DNA of 7,176 nt, taken from NCBI GenBank assembly GCA_009704425.1, contig WLEG01000089.1, positions 1 through 7,176 of the forward strand. Reading direction: 5' to 3'. Source of the DNA: Actinomycetota bacterium (lineage in GTDB: Bacteria > Actinomycetota > Acidimicrobiia > Acidimicrobiales > Ilumatobacteraceae). The translations under genes and the position numbers were made by a program. Positions 1 to 5,775 of this stretch are shown here, one piece after another (the first letter of the stretch is position 1; each line of letters opens with the position of its first letter). The notes under the pieces were generated by a model. The model had not been told where the DNA came from. It saw only the letters and a list, made by a program, of their open reading frames with translations, and searched no databases.

Positions 1-57
1 GATCTAGTCTGCTGTCGGACGTGGGGGTGTGGTGATGGGGGACGAGCGCGAGAGGTC

Positions 58-70
58 GGAAACGGTTTCC
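58..70. promoter_or_regulatory. Inverted repeat, putative operator 1
   Basis: The 13-bp sequence GGAAACGGTTTCC is a perfect inverted repeat with 6-bp arms around one central G. It ends 36 bp before the preferred start of the Rieske oxygenase gene and 4 bp before a second palindrome. A one-base loop cannot form a stable RNA hairpin, so a binding site for a dimeric repressor or activator is the more natural reading. The AAACG...TTT core loosely resembles LacI/GalR-type operators, but those normally have an even-length CG centre, so I do not assign a family. Function is inferred from symmetry and position only. Confidence 0.4.
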
Positions 71-74
71 ACGT

Positions 75-88
75 CGGTGAGTTCACCG
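75..88. promoter_or_regulatory. Inverted repeat, putative operator 2
   Basis: The 14-bp sequence CGGTGAGTTCACCG has perfect 6-bp arms (CGGTGA / TCACCG) around two bases. It lies 18 bp upstream of the preferred ATG at 107 and is separated from the first palindrome by ACGT (71-74). The two arms differ from those of the first repeat, so these may be sites for two different regulators, or one site plus a chance palindrome. The position just before the start codon would suit repression of the Rieske gene. No convincing -35/-10 pair was found nearby; a TAGTCT hexamer at 5-10 is the only -10-like sequence, and it is weak. Confidence 0.4.
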
Positions 89-106
89 CGTCGGCGGTTG
101 GAACAC

Positions 107-1291
107 ATGGCCGAGCGGACGATCGCCCACAACAAGGCGGGAACCACCCATCTGACGGAATCGCCGACCACGATTCCGGTGTCGAACTATCACGATCCCG
201 AACGTTGGCGCCGCGAGGTCGAGCTCATCTTCAAGCGGGTTCCCCTGCTCCTCGCCACGTCGGCCGAGATCAAGGACGCGAACTCCTACAAGGCCATCGA
301 GGTGGCCGGCGTGCCGGTGTTGATCGTGCGCGGCGCCGATGGTGTGGCTCGGTCCTTCGTCAACATGTGCAGCCATCGTGGAGCGATGCTGGTGGACGAG
401 GGCGTGGGTGAGGCCCGTCGGTTCGCGTGTCCGTATCACAACTGGGTGTACGACCAGCGGGGTGAACTGGTCGGGATGTACAAGCAGGACGACTTCGGCG
501 TGGTGGACACGTCCTGCCTGTCGCTCACCGATCTGCCGTTGGTCGAACGCGCGGGGTTGATCTGGGTGACGTTGAACCCGACCTTCGCGGTGGATCCGGA
601 CGCGTTCCTGGCGGGCTACGACGAGTTGCTGGAGTTCTGTCGTTTCGCCGAGATGAACCACTTCGGTTCGCGGCGTCTGGTCGGACCCAACTGGAAGGTC
701 TCGTTCGACGGTTACGTGGACTTCTACCACCTGCCGATTCTGCACAAGAACACCTTCGGCCCCGAGTTCCCGAGCGACGCGCTCTTCCATCGTGTCGGTC
801 CGCATCAGCGGGTGACCGGGCCGCGCGGCAACTGGGCGAAACTGGAGAACCGTCCGCCGGACCAATGGCCCGAGTCGATTCTCATCGGAGGTGTGTGGAG
901 CATCTTCCCGCACGCGTCGATCGCCGGTTTCGACGTGGGGGATCACAAGGTGTACCAAGTGGCCCGCATCTTCCCCGGCGCCACCGCCGAGGAGTCCGTG
1001 ACGTATCTGGACTTCGTCTCCACCGCCCCGAGGACCCCCGAGATGATCGCGTCGATCGAGAAGCAGATCGCGTTCCTCGAGATGGTGGTGCGCGACGAGG
1101 ACTACGCGACCGGCCTGAAGATCCAACGAACCGTCCGGACCGGCGCCAAGACCGAGTTCGTGTTCGGGCGCAACGAAGGTGGAGCGCAATACGTTCACGG
1201 TTGGATCGACGCCATCCTCGACACGGCGGACGAGGACCTGTCGGAACTCTTCCGGCGCGGAGTCGACGTGGCCCGCATCGTGAATCCCTGA
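107..1291 (+). CDS. Rieske 2Fe-2S ring-hydroxylating oxygenase, alpha subunit
   Basis: This is the catalytic subunit of a Rieske non-haem iron oxygenase (394 aa from ATG 107), which uses O2 and electrons from a reductase to hydroxylate an aromatic or similar substrate in the cytoplasm. The Rieske cluster motif is complete: C88-x-H90, 17 residues, then C108-x-x-H111. The mononuclear iron site is also visible as D205-F-Y-H208 and H213, downstream of an NWKV element, with D332 in an E-D pair near the C-terminus as the probable third ligand. I prefer ATG 107 (MAERTIAHNK) because relatives typically begin at this point and because the preceding 78 in-frame bases hold two palindromes and encode a featureless Arg/Ser/Glu-rich stretch. 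The open frame runs up to GTG 29 and ATG 35, where a GGGGGTG could serve as a ribosome site; the site before 107 is weak (TTGGA). No beta subunit, ferredoxin or reductase is adjacent, so an alpha-only enzyme with a distant reductase is likely. Substrate unknown. Confidence 0.9.
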   Translation: MAERTIAHNKAGTTHLTESPTTIPVSNYHDPERWRREVELIFKRVPLLLATSAEIKDANSYKAIEVAGVPVLIVRGADGVARSFVNMCSHRGAMLVDEGVGEARRFACPYHNWVYDQRGELVGMYKQDDFGVVDTSCLSLTDLPLVERAGLIWVTLNPTFAVDPDAFLAGYDELLEFCRFAEMNHFGSRRLVGPNWKVSFDGYVDFYHLPILHKNTFGPEFPSDALFHRVGPHQRVTGPRGNWAKLENRPPDQWPESILIGGVWSIFPHASIAGFDVGDHKVYQVARIFPGATAEESVTYLDFVSTAPRTPEMIASIEKQIAFLEMVVRDEDYATGLKIQRTVRTGAKTEFVFGRNEGGAQYVHGWIDAILDTADEDLSELFRRGVDVARIVNP

Positions 1292-1300
1292 GGGATCCCT
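1284..1300. repeat. Three alternating ATCCCT/AGGGAT half-sites over the Rieske stop codon
   Basis: The 17 bases read ATCCCT, G, AGGGAT, CCCT. They give one inverted repeat (1284-1296, perfect 6-bp arms, one-base centre) and an overlapping 10-bp palindrome AGGGATCCCT (1291-1300), with the TGA stop at 1289-1291 inside. Loops of zero or one base cannot fold into a hairpin, so this is not a terminator. It might be a protein site upstream of the next gene, or chance. No function assigned. Confidence 0.25.
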
Positions 1301-1310
1301 GGTCGGGTCA

Positions 1311-1324
1311 ACCGCGAGCGCGGT
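1311..1324 (+). other. Weak hairpin in the Rieske-LLM intergenic gap
   Basis: ACCGC-GAGC-GCGGT forms a 5-bp GC-rich stem with a four-base loop, about 20 bp after the Rieske stop codon. No T-run follows, so it does not qualify as an intrinsic terminator. The 55-bp gap (1292-1346) has no other obvious element except a GAGAAT hexamer at 1334-1339 that ends seven bases before the next ATG. Confidence 0.2.
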
Positions 1325-1346
1325 CGCGCGTGAGAGAATCGACCCC

Positions 1347-2258
1347 ATGACAGGTGTCGGACTCTGCCTTCCCCAACTCGGACCTCACGTCACCGTGGAG
1401 GTGGTGGCCGAATTCGCACGACGCGCCGATGCACTCGGCTACTCGGGGCTGTGGGTGCAGGACCACTTCATGTACCCGCTGGCACCCGAGCGCGGCTACG
1501 GAGCCAAGGACGTGCTCCCGCCGGATCAGTACAAGTCCGTGTGGGCACCCACGGAGACCCTGGCGTTCGTGGCCGGTATCACCGAGAACGTCGCGCTGGG
1601 GACCAGCATCCTCGTGGCCGGCAACCATTGGCCGGTGCCGTTGGCGCAACGCCTGGCCACGATCGATCAGATGTCGCGCGGTCGACTGATCGTGGGTCTG
1701 GGTGTCGGTTGGAGTCCCGAGGAACACGTGGCCGCGGGCACCGACGTCACCGAGCGCGGACGACGCATGGATGATTTCGTTCCGACGATGTTGGCCTGTT
1801 GGGGCCCCGACCCGGTGTCGCACGAGAGCGAGTTCTTCTCGGTGCCCGAGTCGTGCGTGAATCCCAAGCCGTTCGGCGGTCGCCGCCCGAAGTTGCTGAG
1901 CGGCATGTGGTCGGCGCAGGGTCTCGAGCGCACCGCCCGATGGTTCGACGCGTGGAATCCGGCCGGGCTGCCCGTGGGCAAGGTGCAGAAGATGGTGGCG
2001 TCGATGGACGCCAAGCGGCCCGCCGGACGCCACGGACTCGAGGTGTACTACCGATCGTTCGTGCAGGCACCGAACGGACCGGCGCCGGCCGACGGCGACA
2101 ACATGAGCGCGCTCGTCGCCGACGCGGTGGCGGTGCGTGAAGCGGGTTTCGCCGACTTGTGTCTGGAGCACAACTTCTGGTCGGGCATCCGGTCTCCCGA
2201 AGACTGGCTGGCGATCCCGGACCGGTTCCTGCCGGTTCTGGAGGCCGCTCGAGGCTGA
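1347..2258 (+). CDS. Luciferase-like (LLM class) flavin/F420-dependent oxidoreductase
   Basis: This 303-aa protein belongs to the bacterial luciferase-like superfamily, TIM-barrel enzymes that use FMN or coenzyme F420 to oxidise or reduce small organic substrates in the cytoplasm. Supporting elements are the N-terminal strand GVGLCLPQ, the barrel motif LWVQDHF (residues 35-41), the LGTSILV strand (84-90), the conserved SRGRLIVGLGVGW block (110-122) followed by an acidic SPEE, and the PKLLSGMWS segment (181-189). This pattern resembles the F420-dependent branch common in actinobacteria, but the cofactor cannot be proven from motifs alone. Start: ATG 1347 gives a typical family N-terminus. There is no good Shine-Dalgarno, only GAGAGAA at 1332-1338. 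The GAGAAT hexamer with 7-nt spacing to ATG resembles leaderless actinobacterial starts, so it may have its own promoter or be co-transcribed with the Rieske gene 55 bp upstream. It ends 6 bp from the convergent E2 gene. Substrate unknown; a step before or after the Rieske reaction is plausible. Confidence 0.88.
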   Translation: MTGVGLCLPQLGPHVTVEVVAEFARRADALGYSGLWVQDHFMYPLAPERGYGAKDVLPPDQYKSVWAPTETLAFVAGITENVALGTSILVAGNHWPVPLAQRLATIDQMSRGRLIVGLGVGWSPEEHVAAGTDVTERGRRMDDFVPTMLACWGPDPVSHESEFFSVPESCVNPKPFGGRRPKLLSGMWSAQGLERTARWFDAWNPAGLPVGKVQKMVASMDAKRPAGRHGLEVYYRSFVQAPNGPAPADGDNMSALVADAVAVREAGFADLCLEHNFWSGIRSPEDWLAIPDRFLPVLEAARG

Positions 2259-2264
2259 ATGCGA

Positions 2265-3704
2265 TCAGTGCGCGGTGTTCAGTGCCGCGGGATCCGACAA
2301 CAGGTCCACGATGGACCGGCAGAACTCGGCGGCTGGGGCGCCGTCGAACACCCGGTGGTCCCAGGTGAGGCTGAGCGTCATGCGCTTGACCGTGGCGGGC
2401 TTGCCCTTGGCGTTCAACACCACGTCGTCGCGCAGTCGTCCGACGCCGAGGATGGCCGTGTTGGGTGGATTGATGACCGGCGTGAATCCGTCCACACCGA
2501 ACATGCCCAACGTGCTCACCGAGAAGGTGCCACCCTCGAGTTCTCCGAGCGCCAACTTGCCCTCGCGGGCGGCCGAGGACAACCGCTTGGTCTCGTCGGC
2601 CAGACCCGGCAGATCGAGGGACGGGGTGTTCTTGATCACCGGCACGATGAGCCCTTCGTCGAGGGCCACGGCCATGCTCACGTGCACCTCGGGCAACAAC
2701 GCGATTCCGTCGTCGGTCACCTGGGAATTCACGATGGGATGCAGACGCAGCGCGCGGGCGCAGGCGGCGATGACGTAATCGGTGAAGCCGGGAAGTGTGG
2801 CGCCGCCCGCTGCTTTGCGGGCCTCGCGGTCGGCGACGACGGCGTCGAGGTCGGCGTCCATGTGCAACGTGAGTTGCGCCATGTCCCGCAGGCTGGACTG
2901 CATGCGCTTGGCGATGGTGCCGCGCATGCCGGTCATCTTCTTGACCGACGTCGGTGACTGCGTGGCCGGTGCGAGCGGTGCCACGGTCGCGGCGGATGTC
3001 GCGCCCGTCGCGGTGGGCGATGCCGGTGTGGCCAATCGCGAGCGCACGTGCGCGGCCACACCGTCACGGGTGACGCGACCGTCGGCGGGGTCGAAGGGGA
3101 CCCGGGACAGATCCACGCCGAGCAGTTCGGCCAACTGGCGCGCGGCGGCGGTGGCCAGAACCTGCCCGTTGGAGGACATGACGGGTGCGACCGCGGGCGT
3201 CGCGGCCACGGGTGCGCGACGCGCCGACGGACTGTGGTGGGCGTTCTGCACGTCGGCGGCCACCACGCGTCCGTTGGGTCCGGTGCCGACGACATGAGCC
3301 ACGTCGACGCCCAACTCGCGGGCCACCCGCTTGGCGTTCGGCGAGACGAACGCTCGACCATCGGTGGAGGCGCGCACGACGGTGGGTGCCATCGCCGCGG
3401 GTGTCGCCGGTGTCACGGCCGGAGTCGGTGCGCTCGCGGCGGGCGTGGTCGCGACCGGAGGTGCCTCGCCGTCGGCCAGCAGGAAGCCGATGGTCGCACC
3501 GCAGGGGAAGGTGTCGCCCACACCGGCGGTTCGGTGCAGGACTCCGGCGGCCGGTGATTCCACGTCGCTTTCGACCTTGTCGGTCTCGATGCGCAACACG
3601 GGCATGCCCGCGGTGATGGTGGCGCCGTCCTCCACGAGCCACTCGAGGATCGTTCCCTCCTCCATGGTGAGGCCGAGTTTGGGCATGATGAATTCAGTGG
3701 CCAT
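2265..3704 (-). CDS. acoC: Dihydrolipoamide acyltransferase (E2) of an acetoin dehydrogenase-type complex
   Basis: This 479-aa E2 core carries the acyl group from E1 on a lipoyl-lysine and transfers it to CoA. The lipoyl domain (about 1-78) has MPKLGLTMEEG and the lipoylation site ETDK (K43). An Ala/Pro-rich linker leads to a peripheral subunit-binding domain at about 119-153 (SPNAKRVARELGVDV...GTGPNGRVVAADV). A second, more divergent copy lies at about 182-222 (AAARQLAELLGVDLS...DGRVTRDGVAAHV). The catalytic domain (about 255-479) has the active-site DHRVFDG (H450, D454, G455). Most bacterial E2 proteins have one subunit-binding domain, so the second is unusual. The ATG at 3704 lies inside the end of the AcoX gene (11-nt overlap), and GGGGA five bases upstream is a fair ribosome site, implying coupled translation. 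It is the last gene of the operon. The acoC name rests on the acoX-containing context; a branched-chain or other 2-oxoacid E2 is the alternative. Confidence 0.93.
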   Translation of the reverse strand: MATEFIMPKLGLTMEEGTILEWLVEDGATITAGMPVLRIETDKVESDVESPAAGVLHRTAGVGDTFPCGATIGFLLADGEAPPVATTPAASAPTPAVTPATPAAMAPTVVRASTDGRAFVSPNAKRVARELGVDVAHVVGTGPNGRVVAADVQNAHHSPSARRAPVAATPAVAPVMSSNGQVLATAAARQLAELLGVDLSRVPFDPADGRVTRDGVAAHVRSRLATPASPTATGATSAATVAPLAPATQSPTSVKKMTGMRGTIAKRMQSSLRDMAQLTLHMDADLDAVVADREARKAAGGATLPGFTDYVIAACARALRLHPIVNSQVTDDGIALLPEVHVSMAVALDEGLIVPVIKNTPSLDLPGLADETKRLSSAAREGKLALGELEGGTFSVSTLGMFGVDGFTPVINPPNTAILGVGRLRDDVVLNAKGKPATVKRMTLSLTWDHRVFDGAPAAEFCRSIVDLLSDPAALNTAH

Positions 3705-4776
3705 GGTGGTCCCCGTCCGTGTTCGAATGTGATGGCGCGTCGAACCGTCTGTCGCGCGCGGCGATGTTCAATGTGGCTTCCACGTCGATGAGCAACGGAC
3801 CGCTCTTGTCGACGCGTACGTTCACGCGACCGCGTTCGCTCACCGGTACGTCGCGTTCGCCGTCGAAGGCCAGCACGCACTTGCCGACGATCTCGACGTT
3901 CTCGCCCAGCGCGAGCGGGCGCACCTCGGCGACGTCGAGGGTGGTGAACGAGCCCGGTGCCAGCGGCACTCTCACGCGTCGACCGTCGCCGCCACCGAGG
4001 CGCACGAGGACTCCGCCGTCCTCCCAGCGATCGATCGGGTGGACGCGACCGGCGATGCTCGACAAGCCGGTGCTGGCCGGAGTGGCCACGGCGGCCACGA
4101 CCGCGCGAACGGTGCTCGGATCACGAACGGCGCGCGCACCCACGAACTGGGCGTCGATGAAGGCCAGATCGACGAGGGCCAGGTCGTCACGCGAGACGTG
4201 ACGTTCCTCGTCGCCGTCGAGCACGACGTCGTCGATGCGCACCGTGACGCGCTTCGATCGACGCCCGACTCGGGCGATGTCCACGTGACCCGAGGCCACC
4301 AGGGCCGCGGCCGCCCCGGCCGAGGTTCCGTCGATGGCGCTGGGGTACACGTTGTTGGTGCCGGTGGAGATGGCGATGAGCGGTGCGTCGGGCCATCCGA
4401 GGGCCACGTCGCGCGCGGTGCCGTCACCACCGAGGGCGATCACGGCACCGACCTGTTCCTTCCAGAAGCGACGCGCCGCCGCGATGGTGTCGAAGCGCGA
4501 TCCGGTCAGGGGTTCGTCGACGATCTCGATCACACAATCGCGACGCGCTCCGCTCGAGTCGAGACCGGACAGGTCGAGTCCGTCCGCCGCGCGTTCGGCC
4601 AGTCGATGGCGATCGGGCATCAACAGGATGCGGGTGGCACCGGACTCGGCGGCGGCGACGATCGCCCGTCGCACGATTCCGACCTTCGTCACGTCGGAGG
4701 TGTGGGTGGCCGGGGTCACCAGTCGTCGGATGTCCTTGCCCGCGTTGGGGTTGACGATGATGCCGACGGTGGTCAT
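3694..4776 (-). CDS. acoX: AcoX-type ATP-NAD kinase-fold protein of acetoin catabolism
   Basis: This 360-aa protein matches the AcoX family in length and layout. AcoX is encoded in many acetoin dehydrogenase operons, and its biochemical role is unsettled. The N-terminus GIIVNPNAGKD (5-15) and GGDGTARDV (116-124) are the NAD-kinase/diacylglycerol-kinase nucleotide-binding motifs. STGTNNVYP (137-145) matches the family's second conserved block, and GLSSIAGR (237-244) is a further AcoX-like segment. The C-terminal third is beta-rich, ending in a His-rich tail (four His in the last 12 residues). ATG 4776 begins 9 bases after the E1 beta stop and has no Shine-Dalgarno (five C bases precede it), so translation probably depends on re-initiation or coupling. 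The stop codon lies within the start of the E2 gene. The position between E1 beta and E2 strongly supports the AcoX call over a general NAD kinase. Kinase activity and substrate remain inference. Confidence 0.9.
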   Translation of the reverse strand: MTTVGIIVNPNAGKDIRRLVTPATHTSDVTKVGIVRRAIVAAAESGATRILLMPDRHRLAERAADGLDLSGLDSSGARRDCVIEIVDEPLTGSRFDTIAAARRFWKEQVGAVIALGGDGTARDVALGWPDAPLIAISTGTNNVYPSAIDGTSAGAAAALVASGHVDIARVGRRSKRVTVRIDDVVLDGDEERHVSRDDLALVDLAFIDAQFVGARAVRDPSTVRAVVAAVATPASTGLSSIAGRVHPIDRWEDGGVLVRLGGGDGRRVRVPLAPGSFTTLDVAEVRPLALGENVEIVGKCVLAFDGERDVPVSERGRVNVRVDKSGPLLIDVEATLNIAARDRRFDAPSHSNTDGDHHGH

Positions 4777-4785
4777 GGGGGTCGA

Positions 4786-5775
4786 TCAGACGCGAGCCAT
4801 CACGTCCCGGACACCCTGGACGATGGTCTTGGCGTTCGGGATGTAGTGCTGTTCGAGGGCGGGGCTGAAGGGAACCGGAGAGAACGGAGCTCCGATGCGC
4901 GTGACCGGCGCGTCCAGGTAGTCGAAGGCCAGTTCTTGGATCTGCGAGGCGATCTCGCCTCCGAGTCCGCCGAAGCGAACGGCCTCGTGCACCACCACCG
5001 CGTGGTTCGTCTTCTTGACCGACGACACGATGAGGTCGGTGTCGAGGGGCTGAAGCGTGCGTGGGTCGATGATCTCGCAGTCGATGCCGTCCTTTGCCAA
5101 CTCCTCGGCGGCGACGAGCGCCTCGTTGGCCATGCGGGCGTACGCGACGATGCTGACGTCCTTGCCCGGCCGCAGGATGTTGCCCTTGCCGAGGGGGATG
5201 GAATAGCTCTCCTCGGGCACGTGTCCGGTCATGCCCAGGAGACGCTTGTGCTTGATCATGACCGTCGGGTTGTTCTCCTGGATGCAGGCGGTCATGAGTC
5301 CCTTCATGTCGTAGGGATTGGACGGCATGACCACCTTGAGGCCCGGGATGTGGCACAGAAGCGCCTCGAGGGACTGACTGTGTTGCGCGGCGGCCGACAG
5401 GCCACCGCCACCGGCGGTGGTGATGGTGAGGGGAAGAACCGCGTCGCCACCGAACATGTACTTCAACTTGGCGGCCTGGTTCACGATCTGGTCGAGGGCC
5501 ACGCAGATGAAGTCCATGAACATCAGGTCGACGATCGGTCGGAGACCGGTCACCGCGGCTCCGACCCCGAGACCGACGATCGCCTGTTCGCTGATGGGGG
5601 TGTCCACCACGCGGTCGGCCCCGAACCTGGCTTGCAGACCACCGAAGGTTCCGAACACTCCACCGAACGCTCCGATGTCCTCTCCGGCGCAGAAGACGTT
5701 CGGGTCGGCTTCCATCTGCTGTTTCACGGCCTCGTTGAAGGCCATCACGTAGGCGAGTTTGCGTTCGTCGGCCAT
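4786..5775 (-). CDS. acoB: Thiamine-diphosphate dehydrogenase E1 beta subunit (acetoin/2-oxoacid type)
   Basis: This 329-aa subunit pairs with E1 alpha as an alpha2beta2 tetramer that decarboxylates or cleaves the substrate and reductively acylates the E2 lipoyl arm. Visible family features are the GEDIG segment (31-35), FGADRVVDTPISE (51-63) with Glu63 as the conserved glutamate that activates the thiamine ring, a Gly-rich AGGGGLSAAAQHSQ (121-134) with the conserved His132, and DPRTLQPLD (237-245) opening the transketolase C-terminal domain. The C-terminal half also has VVVHEAVRFGGLG. I chose ATG 5775 (MADERKLAYV). The frame stays open upstream to 5976, but that part overlaps E1 alpha and encodes an Arg/His-rich shadow. 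The chosen ATG overlaps the E1 alpha stop as TGATG, with GGAG seven bases upstream. Full length for the family, nothing missing. The ordinary alternative is pyruvate or branched-chain 2-oxoacid dehydrogenase; adjacent acoX favours acetoin. Confidence 0.95.
   Translation of the reverse strand: MADERKLAYVMAFNEAVKQQMEADPNVFCAGEDIGAFGGVFGTFGGLQARFGADRVVDTPISEQAIVGLGVGAAVTGLRPIVDLMFMDFICVALDQIVNQAAKLKYMFGGDAVLPLTITTAGGGGLSAAAQHSQSLEALLCHIPGLKVVMPSNPYDMKGLMTACIQENNPTVMIKHKRLLGMTGHVPEESYSIPLGKGNILRPGKDVSIVAYARMANEALVAAEELAKDGIDCEIIDPRTLQPLDTDLIVSSVKKTNHAVVVHEAVRFGGLGGEIASQIQELAFDYLDAPVTRIGAPFSPVPFSPALEQHYIPNAKTIVQGVRDVMARV

Noticed and set aside
29..106. N-terminal extension of the Rieske protein from GTG 29 or ATG 35
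   Set aside because: The added 24-26 residues show no family similarity and their DNA holds two palindromes. Not fully excluded, because GGGGGTG before ATG 35 could act as a ribosome site.
1311..1324. Intrinsic terminator after the Rieske gene
   Set aside because: The stem is only 5 bp and no T-run follows.
83..1348. Long minus-strand open frame (421 codons) opposite the Rieske gene
   Set aside because: It is antisense to a gene with complete Rieske and iron-site motifs, and its product is Arg/His/Val-rich with no recognisable domain, as expected for a GC-rich shadow frame.
1308..2171. Minus-strand open frame opposite the luciferase-like gene
   Set aside because: The sense strand carries the conserved LLM motifs; the antisense product shows low-complexity, His/Arg-rich sequence with no family resemblance.
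2950..3560. Ala/Pro/Thr-rich, repetitive-looking coding stretch as a DNA repeat or inserted element
   Set aside because: It encodes the flexible linkers and subunit-binding domains of E2; biased composition is normal there.
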